In this document: in pieces, positions 34,961 to 44,773 of the stretch
Position numbering within the stretch: the stretch's first letter is position 1
Layout of the letters: each line of letters begins with the position of its first letter
NCBI GenBank assembly: GCA_903906315.1
Contig: CAIVJW010000255.1
Location: forward strand, 26,876 to 90,875
DNA length: 64,000 nucleotides
DNA from: an uncultured delta proteobacterium
Lineage (GTDB): Bacteria > Myxococcota_A > Polyangia > Polyangiales > Polyangiaceae
Reading direction: 5' to 3'
Notes under the pieces: model-generated
What the model was told of the DNA's origin: nothing
Database searches by the model: none
The model's input: only the letters and a program-made list of their open reading frames with translations
Program-made: the position numbers and the translations under genes

Positions 34961-35302
34961 ATGGAGCTCTCGCGACTGCTCGACGAGCTCGTGCGAGCGG
35001 CCGAGCGCCTGGGCGTCCCGGTGCGCACCGAGCCCTTCGACCCCGGCCTCGCCGAAGGTCGCCGGCCTCGCAGCGGGCTCTGCACCGTGCGAGGCGCGCG
35101 CATCATCCTGGTCGACGCGCGCTCCCCCGTGCCCGACCGCGTGGCCATCGTGGCCGGCGCGCTCTCGTCGCTCGACCACGAGTCGCTCTACCTGGCGCCC
35201 GTCGTGCGCGCGACCATCTCGGCCTACCGCCCCGTGACGACCGGCCTCCCCGAGGGGACCGTCGCGCTCCCGCTCCGCCGCACGAAGCCGTACGATCCCT
35301 GA
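34961..35302 (+). CDS. Small protein of unknown function
   Basis: A 113-aa protein, soluble, without a signal peptide. It begins with an amphipathic helix (MELSRLLDELVRAAERLG), followed by strands SGLCTVRGARIILVDARSPV and a helix RVAIVAGALSSLDHESLYLA, then PVVRATISAY. The compact alpha/beta layout with a conserved-looking Cys and Asp/His suggests a real domain, but I recognise no family. The ATG follows a ccgcgggg stretch. Its stop lies six bases from the convergent alaS stop. Confidence 0.6.
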   Translation: MELSRLLDELVRAAERLGVPVRTEPFDPGLAEGRRPRSGLCTVRGARIILVDARSPVPDRVAIVAGALSSLDHESLYLAPVVRATISAYRPVTTGLPEGTVALPLRRTKPYDP

Positions 35303-35308
35303 CGGGGG

Positions 35309-38065
35309 TCAGCCGAGGCCGAGCACCCTCGCGACCTCGGCATACGTGGCCTCGACGGCCTCGTCGATCTTGCCGATCTCGGTGCCGCCGGCCTGCGCCA
35401 TGTCGGGGCGACCGCCGCCGGCCCCCCCCACGATCTTCGCGACGACCTTCACGAGGTCGCCCGCCTTCACGCGGGCGGTCGCGGCCTTCGACACCATGAC
35501 GGCGAGCTGCACCTTGTCGCCGACGACGGCGCCGAGCAGCACCACCGACTGCTCGCCGAGCTTGTCGCGGAGCTTCTCGGCAAGCTCGCGAATCGCGCCG
35601 ACGTTCGTGCCGTCGGGCACGCGGCGCGAGAGCACCTTCACACCCCCGAGCTCGCGGGCCTCGGCGAGCATCGCGTCGATGCCGCCGCCGCCCGCGGCGC
35701 CCGGGGCCGCGGCGCCGCCGCCCTCGAGGAGCTTGCGCTCGAGGTCGGCGATCCGCTTCTCGAGCTCGCGCTCGTGCACGACGAGCTTGCCGATCTTGTC
35801 GACGAGGTCCCCGCCCTGGACCTTGGCCGCGACGCGCGCGCGCACGAGCTCGCCCTCGGCCTCGCGGACGTACCCGAGAGCGTTCAGGCCCGTCGCGGCC
35901 AGGATGCGGCGCACGCCGGCCGCGATGCCACCCTCGCTCAGGATCTTGAAGAGCCCGAGATCGCCCAGGCGCCGCGCGTGGGTGCCGCCGCAGAGCTCCA
36001 CCGAGTCCTGCGTCATTGTCAGCATGCGGACGACGTCGCCGTACTTCTCCTCGAAGATCATCATCGCGCCGCGGGTCTTCGCCACGTCGATGGGCAGGAC
36101 CTCGGTGAGCACGGGGGCGTTCTCGAGCACCTTGCCGTTCACGAGGTCCTCGATGCGCGTGATCTCGTCGCGCGAGAGCGGCCTATTGTGCGCGAAATCG
36201 AACCGGAGCATGTCGGGCCCGACGCGCGATCCCTTCTGCAGCGCGTGCGGGCCGATCACGACCTTGAGCGCCCAGTGCAGCAGGTGCGTCGCCGAGTGGT
36301 TGCGGCGCGTGGCGCTGCGGCCGGCGTGGTCGACCTCGAGCGCGACCTTCTGGCCGACCGCGATCGAGCCCGACTCGACCGTGCCCTCGTGGACCACGAG
36401 GCCCGCGAGCGGGCGCTGCGTATCGCGCACGGCTACGCGCAGGCCGTCGGCGGTGATCACGCCCGCGTCGCCGACCTGGCCGCCGGACTCGGCGTAGAAC
36501 GGGGTCGACGCGACGACGACCTCGACCTCTGCGCCGGCCTCCGCGCGGTCGACGAGCTTGCGCGTCTTCTTGACCTTGTCGCCCTCGCCGGCCCTCGTGA
36601 CCTCGAGCAGCGCCACGACCTCGCTGTCGCCGACCTCGTGCTCGTAGCCCGTGAACCGCGGCGGCTGCGCGAGCGTCGCCTTCGCGTCACGGTACGCGGT
36701 GTCGATGGCGGCGTTCGGATCGATCGGGCCGTCGACCTCGTCGGCGCCCTTCACGATCGCCTCGGCGCCCTCGAGGTCGACCGAGAACGCCGCCTCGGAC
36801 GCGATGACCTGCGTGAGGTCGAGCGGGAAACCGTACGTCGTGTAGAGGTCGGCGGCTGCGGCGGCGGCGAGCGTGCGATCGCCGCGCGCGCGCATCTCGT
36901 CGAAGCGCTCGTCGAGGATCTTCATGCCGCGCTTGAGCGTCGCGCGGAAGCGGACCTCCTCGTCCTCGACCACGCGCACGATCAGGTCCTTGCGGTCCTG
37001 GAGCTCCGGGTACGTGGACCCCATGAGGTCGATGAGCTCCTGCGCGACCTCGTGCAGGAAGGGCCGCTCGATGCCGAGGCGGTGACCGTGGCGGATCGCC
37101 CGGCGCATCACGCGACGCAGGACGTACTCGCGGCGCTGCTTCTCGGGCATCACGCCCTCGGCCATGAGGAACGCCGTCGCGCGCACGTGGTCGGCGATGA
37201 CGCGCATCGAGACGTCGTCGTCCGCGGCGCCGCCCGTGTACCGCTTGCCGCTGATGGCCGAGGCCTTGTCGACGAGCGGGCGCAGGAGGTCGGTGTCGTA
37301 GTTCGACGTCACGCCCTGCATCACGGCCGTGATGCGCTCGAGGCCCATGCCGGTGTCGATGCTCGGCGCGGGGAGCGCGACCGCCGGCGCGGCCTTCGTC
37401 GCGCGGTCGTACTGCATGAAGTCCAGGTTCCAGATCTCCGTCCAGCCGGTGCCGTCCATGCGCGGCTCTTCGCCGAAGCGGCCGACGTCGGGCTCCGCGC
37501 CGTGGAAGTAGTGGACCTCCGAGCAAGGGCCGCACGGGCCGGTGTCGCCCATCGACCAGAAATTGTCGGCCATGCCGAGGCGCAGAATGCGGTCTTCGCC
37601 GAGCCCGGTGACCTTGCGCCAGAGGTCGGCGGCCTCGTCGTCGCCCGCGAAGCCCTGCTCGCCCTTGAACACCGTGACGACGAGGCGCTCGCGCGGCACG
37701 CCCCACACCTTCGTGAGCAGCTCCCACGCATGGGCGATGGCGTCGGCCTTGAAGTAGTCGCCGAAGCTGAAATTGCCCAGCATCTCGAAGAAGGTCTGGT
37801 GGCGCGCGGTGACGCCGACGTTCTCGAGGTCGTTGTGCTTACCGCTGATGCGGATGCACTTCTGGCTGGAGGCGGCGCGCGTGTAAGGGCGCTTGTCCTT
37901 GCCCGTGAAGACGTCCTTGAACGGCACCATGCCCGCGTTGACGAACATGAGCGTCGGGTCGTTTTGCGGGACGAGGGGGGCGCTCGGCACGACCTCGTGG
38001 CCGCGCGCGGCGAAGAAGTCGAGGAAGCTCCGGCGGATCTCTGCGGACGTGTGCGCGGTGGACAT
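35309..38065 (-). CDS. alaS: Alanine-tRNA ligase
   Basis: Class II synthetase that charges tRNA-Ala. The protein is 918 aa, slightly longer than the usual 870-880. It starts with SAEIRRSFLDFFAARGHEVV and has PTLMFVNAGMVPFKDVFTG, FFEMLGNFSFGDYF and MGLERITAVMQG in the aminoacylation domain. The editing domain carries the zinc HxxxH as HSATHLLH (near 587) and CGGTHARR (near 690). The C-terminal coiled-coil and C-Ala domain contain a Gly/Ala-rich insert (about residues 784-800) and end with AQAGGTEIGKIDEAVEAT. It is last in a minus-strand run after the phosphatase-fold gene (97-base gap), with a good chance of its own promoter. Confidence 0.97.
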   Translation of the reverse strand: MSTAHTSAEIRRSFLDFFAARGHEVVPSAPLVPQNDPTLMFVNAGMVPFKDVFTGKDKRPYTRAASSQKCIRISGKHNDLENVGVTARHQTFFEMLGNFSFGDYFKADAIAHAWELLTKVWGVPRERLVVTVFKGEQGFAGDDEAADLWRKVTGLGEDRILRLGMADNFWSMGDTGPCGPCSEVHYFHGAEPDVGRFGEEPRMDGTGWTEIWNLDFMQYDRATKAAPAVALPAPSIDTGMGLERITAVMQGVTSNYDTDLLRPLVDKASAISGKRYTGGAADDDVSMRVIADHVRATAFLMAEGVMPEKQRREYVLRRVMRRAIRHGHRLGIERPFLHEVAQELIDLMGSTYPELQDRKDLIVRVVEDEEVRFRATLKRGMKILDERFDEMRARGDRTLAAAAAADLYTTYGFPLDLTQVIASEAAFSVDLEGAEAIVKGADEVDGPIDPNAAIDTAYRDAKATLAQPPRFTGYEHEVGDSEVVALLEVTRAGEGDKVKKTRKLVDRAEAGAEVEVVVASTPFYAESGGQVGDAGVITADGLRVAVRDTQRPLAGLVVHEGTVESGSIAVGQKVALEVDHAGRSATRRNHSATHLLHWALKVVIGPHALQKGSRVGPDMLRFDFAHNRPLSRDEITRIEDLVNGKVLENAPVLTEVLPIDVAKTRGAMMIFEEKYGDVVRMLTMTQDSVELCGGTHARRLGDLGLFKILSEGGIAAGVRRILAATGLNALGYVREAEGELVRARVAAKVQGGDLVDKIGKLVVHERELEKRIADLERKLLEGGGAAAPGAAGGGGIDAMLAEARELGGVKVLSRRVPDGTNVGAIRELAEKLRDKLGEQSVVLLGAVVGDKVQLAVMVSKAATARVKAGDLVKVVAKIVGGAGGGRPDMAQAGGTEIGKIDEAVEATYAEVARVLGLG

Positions 38066-38162
38066 GGCGGTTGCCGCGCTCTAGCACGATGCGGCGCGCC
38101 GAAAAAGCGAGGCGCGCAGGGCAGCTGGCGGCGGGGGCGGCGCGCGCAGCTCGGGAGCCGAC

Positions 38163-39056
38163 TCAGAAGGTCGGGCCGGTCGGCGCGACGGCCTCGTACG
38201 ACCATTCGCTGCGGACACGGAACGAGACGAGCAGCGGGGCGTGGTCGCTCAGGCCGCGACCCTCGGACCAGTCCCGGCGATACTCGGCCTCCTCGGGGAC
38301 GAGCTCGGCGGAGACGAGCATGTGGTCGAAGCGGCGCGGCGCGCCGTCCGTACGCACCGAGTGCTCGGCGGGCGCGTCGACGAACGGGTGCACGGCGCGG
38401 AACGCGTCGAGGAGGCCGTGGCGAGCGGCGGGCCCGACGAGGGCGAGCTCCGCCTCCTCCCAGAGCGGGCCGCGACCCTTGCTGCCGACGCCGAAGCCGC
38501 AGAAGCCGTCCGCGCCCTCGCGCTTCGGGAGGCCGAGGTCGCCTGCCACCAGGCGCGGCCGCCTCGGCGCGGACGCGAGCGTGGTCGCCAGCGCGTCGCA
38601 CGTCTTGACCTTGTCCCAGGGGTTGCGCATGCCGGTGGCGACGAGCGCGTTGATGACGTCGAGCTGCCCCCACGGCGTCTCGGCCCGCGCGCGGAGCAGC
38701 TCCCACGGCCGAGGCGCGACGCCCGTCCACGGCACCAGCTCGCGACGGAGGCGGTTGTACCGCTGCACCCACCCACGCTGCGGCGCACCGCCGCCCGCCC
38801 AACCCGAGGGCATGCGAAGGAGCGGCCAGCGACCGGCGATCACGTTGGCGGCGTGCTTGCCCGCCGATCGCGCGTCGTCGATGCTCGAGGCCGTCGCGGC
38901 GAAACCGAGCTGCGACAGGAACCGCCGCAGGCCCTCGAAGAGCGGCAGCGTCACGCTCTGGAGGAGCACGAGATCGGGCTGGGCCTCGAGCAGCGCGGCG
39001 CCGATGCCTTCGGCGCGGTCGGCCCGCTTGCACAGGTTCCACGAGAGGACGCGCAC
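38163..39056 (-). CDS. Endonuclease/exonuclease/phosphatase-fold protein with altered metal site
   Basis: A 297-aa EEP superfamily member (DNase I/APE1/inositol phosphatase fold) with no signal peptide. Present are the first-strand Asn (VLSWNLCK, N7), the His-type end motif GLSDHAPLLVSF and RFDHMLVS. The usual metal Glu of LQE is replaced: the sequence reads LLQS with Ser34. The GDxN motif reads GDLGL. Both changes affect Mg2+ chemistry in known members, so activity may be lost or altered. The start is the GTG at 39054-39056; no ATG is available. It lies 51 bases downstream of the HEAT-repeat gene. Confidence 0.75.
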   Translation of the reverse strand: MRVLSWNLCKRADRAEGIGAALLEAQPDLVLLQSVTLPLFEGLRRFLSQLGFAATASSIDDARSAGKHAANVIAGRWPLLRMPSGWAGGGAPQRGWVQRYNRLRRELVPWTGVAPRPWELLRARAETPWGQLDVINALVATGMRNPWDKVKTCDALATTLASAPRRPRLVAGDLGLPKREGADGFCGFGVGSKGRGPLWEEAELALVGPAARHGLLDAFRAVHPFVDAPAEHSVRTDGAPRRFDHMLVSAELVPEEAEYRRDWSEGRGLSDHAPLLVSFRVRSEWSYEAVAPTGPTF

Positions 39057-39107
39057 GCCCCACGAGTATCGCGCGCGAGCCCGAAAAGGAAGTCGGCCCG
39101 GCGCGGG

Positions 39108-39911
39108 CTACTTCTTCGCGGCCGCGTCGAGCGCCTGGCGCGCACCGCCGACGGCGCTCTCCACCGCGGCGCCGATCGCGTCGGCGCGGAGCGCTGCGAG
39201 CACCGCCTCGCTCGCGGTCGAGCCGCCGATCGCCTCACCACCGCCACCGAGGAAGGCCTTGAGGACCTGGTCGGGTAGCTTGCGAACCGAAAGCTCGACG
39301 CGTGCGGTGAACCCGGCCTTGGCGCCCTCGACGCGCGAGAGGCGAGCGAGCGCGCCGTCGACGGCCAGCACGGGCAGCTTGCGCCCCTTCGCGGCCTCGA
39401 TCGTGGCGGCCTCGTCGCCGTCTTCGACGACCTCCACGCCCGGTACGTCGACGAGGCGATCGCGGAGCTTCTGCCGCACGATCGCCTCGACGACCGCACC
39501 CGCGCCCGTGCGGTCATGCACCGGACCGATCGCGACGAGGTACTTCGTCCTGGGTCGCAGCGCCTCGAGGCGCTTGACGGCGGCCGCGAGCGAGGTCTTC
39601 ACCGTCGCTTCCGTCTCGCGGTCCTGCGCCGCGCGAAGCGGCGGGAGCGAGGCCGGATCGCCGAGGGTGCGCAGCGCGGCCACGACCGCCGCGCGCACCG
39701 CGACGTGGGGATCGCCGAGCGATCGCTCGAGCGCTCCGCGCGCCGCCGGCGCCTTCGACTTGCCGAGCGCGAGCGCCGCCGCGACGCGAACCCGAAAATC
39801 GCCGCCGTCCGCTCCGAGATCGGCGAGCGCCGTCGACCCCGCGTCGGCGCGCACCCCGACGGCCGTGGACGTGATCGCGAAGGCGACGAGAGGCGCGATC
39901 CAGCGGCGCAC
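39108..39911 (-). CDS. Exported HEAT-repeat-like protein
   Basis: A 267-aa protein. I chose the GTG at 39911, which yields a signal peptide (WIAPLVAFAITSTAVGVRA) and starts 17 bases after the outer-membrane protein gene ends. The first third has HEAT/armadillo-like helices with Pro-rich turns: FRVRVAAALALGKSKAP, SLGDPHVAVRAAVVAALRTL and GDPASLPPLRAA. The rest (TKYLVAIGPVHDRTGAGAVV, LPVLAVDGALARLSRVEGAK, FTARVELSVRKLPDQVLKAF) reads as an alpha/beta domain of unknown type. I infer a periplasmic scaffold acting with the neighbouring outer-membrane protein; no enzymatic motif is visible. Confidence 0.7.
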   Translation of the reverse strand: MRRWIAPLVAFAITSTAVGVRADAGSTALADLGADGGDFRVRVAAALALGKSKAPAARGALERSLGDPHVAVRAAVVAALRTLGDPASLPPLRAAQDRETEATVKTSLAAAVKRLEALRPRTKYLVAIGPVHDRTGAGAVVEAIVRQKLRDRLVDVPGVEVVEDGDEAATIEAAKGRKLPVLAVDGALARLSRVEGAKAGFTARVELSVRKLPDQVLKAFLGGGGEAIGGSTASEAVLAALRADAIGAAVESAVGGARQALDAAAKK

Positions 39912-39928
39912 GGGGGGCCTCAGGGCCC

Positions 39929-42121
39929 CTAGAAGAGGATGCCCATGTACCAGCGGAGCGTCTGCGCCGTCGCCGTCGCCAGCTCGCCGCCGCCGGTGTT
40001 CGCCGCGTAGGCCGACACCTCGCCCGGCATGTAGCCGAGGCCGCCGAGGGGGAAGAGCACGCCGTACTGCAGCATCGTGTAGAACCCGCCCATCTTGTTC
40101 GGGTCGTCGTTGAGGCTGCCGTCCTTCGACTGGAAGTACAGGTTGAAGTTCAGCTCGATGCCGAGGTCGCGCGCGTGGCCGGGGGTCTGGATGAACTCGC
40201 TCGCGCGGCTCCAGATCATCGCGGCGCCGCCGCCGAGCTTCTGCCCCGCCTTGTCGCGGAGGAAGTCGTACTCGACCGACGGGCGGAAGTAGTACGCGCC
40301 GGCGACGCGGTTGAGGATGTGCCGCCAGAGGATGAGGTCGATGCGGTAATCGGGGTGGAAGTTGAACGTCGAGAACGTGCGGTCCGCCGTGCGCTGCGGC
40401 ATGAGGCCCTGCGCGGGCGGCACGAGCGACTCGACGTCCGGATCGCCCGATGCCCAGCCGACGCCGAGCTGGATGCGCAGCCGGTCCTCGAGGACCTTGA
40501 GCTCCGACTGCGTCGCGACGCCGAACTGCCGCACCTTCCAGCCGGGGCTCGCCTCGTCCGCCGGGTTCTTGTAGTCGCAGGCGCCGTTCGCCGCGCGCGT
40601 CGTGCAGTCGATCGAGCCGAGCACGGCCACGCCCTCGGCCTCGAAGCGGAACTTCTTGTAGAGGACCTGGAGCCAGAGGTCCGGGATGTACGCCGTGGCG
40701 CCGCGGCGGACGAAGCCTTGCCCGACGTTGGACGACTTCTGGTTCAGCGCCGCGGACGAGCCGTCCGAGGACTCGTCGTTCGCGATGACCTGGTTGCGGA
40801 AGACGAAGTACGCGCCGCCGTTGATGACCAGGTCGCCCTTCGCGAGCTCGAGCTTCTGGAGGTCGGGGTTCCTGCGGCGCGCGAGGACGAGCACGTACTG
40901 GTGGACGGCGTCGAGCTGCGAGACGTTGTAGGGCTGCCCCTGCTGCTGCGAGAGGTTCGCGCTCGTCGTGCCGGAGTTCGCGAAGTCCCAGGCACCGCCG
41001 AAGTAGAGGTCCCACTTCTTGATGCCGGTGATGAACATGATGCGGTCCGACGTGGACTGGTAGTCCGAGTCGTGACCGTCGCCCGCGTTGGCGAGGATGC
41101 CGAGGCCCCAGTGGCTGGGCATGCGGCCGAAGCGCAGCACGCCGACGGGCGTCTGGTACTCGCCCCACACCCGCTTCACGGCGATCGAGCTGCCGAGGGT
41201 GTTCTGCCCGGTGGTGGGCGTCCACTGCGTGCTGGCGAACGAGCCGAGAGCCGAGTAGCCGCCCCGGCCGACGACGCTGTAGCCGGCCGCGCTCGGCACG
41301 TTGTTGTAGCCCTCGGGCGTCGAGCCGAGCACGACGTTGTCGAGCAGATCGATCTGCGACATGATCCGCAGGTTGTCGCTGATATGGAGCTCCGGGTTCA
41401 GCCGGAAGCGCATGTTGGCGCTGGCCTGCGTCTTGTTCTCGCAGGGCTCCATCGTCGCGGCCGTCGACGGGTCCTTTCCGCACAGCTTGACCTGGTGCGG
41501 GTTGCCGGCGACGTCGACGTAATCGTTGTCCGCGGGCTGCGGCCAGAACTGCGACCCGGGAGCGTCCTTGCGACCGAGCGAGAAGTTGTGGAAGAGCTCC
41601 GCGCGCACGCGGTAGTAGCCGTGGATCTCGAAGATGGGGCGGGTGTGCGACCACCAGTCCTCGGCGTACACGTCGCTCGGCTTCGCGCCGACGTCGCCGA
41701 CGGGCATCGGACGCTCGGTCAAGGCGCCGGCGAGCAGGCCAGGGCCGCCGCCGGGCTTCTGCGGTGCGCGCGGGTCCTTGTCGACGCCGGGCGGAGCGGC
41801 GGGGGCCGCGACCGCTGCGGGAGGAGCCAGGGGCGCGGCGACGGGCGCGGGCGGCATGAGCGGCTCGGCCGAACGCGCGGCAGGCGCGGGCGCGGCAGGC
41901 GCGGAGGCGGCCGGTGGCGAAGCCGGTGAAGGCGCCGCTGCGGCAGGTGGCGGCGCCGGCGCAGGCACCGCACGCGCCGCGGGTGGCGCCGTGGGCTTGG
42001 CGTCGACGGGCGCCTTCTCCGGCGCGGGCTGCGCCGACGCGCCGCACGGGGCCGCGAGCGCGAGGCTGGCGGCGAGCGCTCCGGCGCAGATCCGAAGGCG
42101 TGAGCGACGTGCAAGCGGCAT
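39929..42121 (-). CDS. TIGR04551-like outer-membrane protein
   Basis: A 730-aa exported protein. The signal peptide (RICAGALAASLALAAPCGASA) is followed by about 90 residues of Ala/Pro-rich linker, then a large beta-barrel domain with aromatic alternation and a C-terminal Phe (YMGILF). Typical stretches are IFEIHGYYRVRAELFHNFSL, RVWGEYQTPVGVLRFGRMPS, DLYFGGAWDFANSG and WLQVLYKKFRFEAEGVAVLG. I associate these with TIGR04551, a family described from myxobacteria and assumed to be outer-membrane barrels. I use the ATG at 42121; the ATG at 42142 would add seven residues. It is divergent from the OmpA-type gene across 289 bases. Confidence 0.78.
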   Translation of the reverse strand: MPLARRSRLRICAGALAASLALAAPCGASAQPAPEKAPVDAKPTAPPAARAVPAPAPPPAAAAPSPASPPAASAPAAPAPAARSAEPLMPPAPVAAPLAPPAAVAAPAAPPGVDKDPRAPQKPGGGPGLLAGALTERPMPVGDVGAKPSDVYAEDWWSHTRPIFEIHGYYRVRAELFHNFSLGRKDAPGSQFWPQPADNDYVDVAGNPHQVKLCGKDPSTAATMEPCENKTQASANMRFRLNPELHISDNLRIMSQIDLLDNVVLGSTPEGYNNVPSAAGYSVVGRGGYSALGSFASTQWTPTTGQNTLGSSIAVKRVWGEYQTPVGVLRFGRMPSHWGLGILANAGDGHDSDYQSTSDRIMFITGIKKWDLYFGGAWDFANSGTTSANLSQQQGQPYNVSQLDAVHQYVLVLARRRNPDLQKLELAKGDLVINGGAYFVFRNQVIANDESSDGSSAALNQKSSNVGQGFVRRGATAYIPDLWLQVLYKKFRFEAEGVAVLGSIDCTTRAANGACDYKNPADEASPGWKVRQFGVATQSELKVLEDRLRIQLGVGWASGDPDVESLVPPAQGLMPQRTADRTFSTFNFHPDYRIDLILWRHILNRVAGAYYFRPSVEYDFLRDKAGQKLGGGAAMIWSRASEFIQTPGHARDLGIELNFNLYFQSKDGSLNDDPNKMGGFYTMLQYGVLFPLGGLGYMPGEVSAYAANTGGGELATATAQTLRWYMGILF

Positions 42122-42264
42122 AGGTCCCAGCACGGGCCCCATGTCTCACGCCCGTGACATGTGGTCAACGGGGTCGCGCCCCGACCGTGGATGAGGGACG
42201 GGCGGCGAGCGAGGCGGCGACGTCCGGGCGAGCGCGGGGTGCGGCGAAGCGTGCCCGCGGACGA

Positions 42265-42312
42265 GGTCACACTTTCGACAACATTTCGCCGAAGCCTTGC
42301 GGTAACGTGACC
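42265..42312. promoter_or_regulatory. Inverted repeat in divergent promoter region
   Basis: GGTCAC (42265-42270) and GTGACC (42307-42312) flank a less GC-rich stretch that contains a TCGACA-like hexamer at 42275-42280. The site lies about 100 bases upstream of the OmpA-type ATG and inside the region shared with the divergent TIGR04551 gene. It could be an operator or part of a promoter. The call rests only on symmetry and position. Confidence 0.3.
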
Positions 42313-42410
42313 CCCGCTTCTCGGCTTCGCGATTCGTCATCTCCCACGCCGGCGCCGCGTCGCGCTGCGGTGGCCGCTTCGAGCACCCGACCGAGACCAG
42401 ACGAGGATCG

Positions 42411-44528
<2,118 letters not shown>

Positions 44529-44592
44529 GCTGGGTCACGATGGGGCCGCGAGCGGCTACGCCGCCCGGCCGCTCCGCGGGACACGCAACGTC

Positions 44593-44632
44593 AACGCGCT
44601 CGCCTCTCACCGAGGCGGGCGCGTTCGCGTTT
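44593..44632 (+). terminator. Strong hairpin after the OmpA-type gene
   Basis: A 14-bp stem with one G-T type mismatch (44593-44606 with 44612-44625) and a five-base loop TCACC, followed by cgcgttt. It lies 65 bases after the OmpA stop and 150 bases before the next gene. The T-tract is short, but the stem is long enough for intrinsic termination, which suggests the vWA pair has its own promoter. Confidence 0.6.
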
Positions 44633-44773
44633 GTCCCGGCGCGCTCGCCGCTCGCGCGCCCATCGCCACGCGCGCGGGAACCGACGCCCCGCCGCGCTGT
44701 CCTGGTAGAGTGCGCCGCGGGGGCGCGAGAACTATTGCGGCTCGTCCCCGTCCCAAGACGCGGAGGTCACTCG

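Noticed and set aside
35309..38065. tRNA-Ala gene or T-box leader near alaS
   Set aside because: No cloverleaf or specifier structure is visible in the 97-base gap upstream.
42150..42264. tcacgcccgtga palindrome near 42146-42157 as an operator
   Set aside because: Arms of only five bases; in DNA this GC-rich such symmetry arises by chance.
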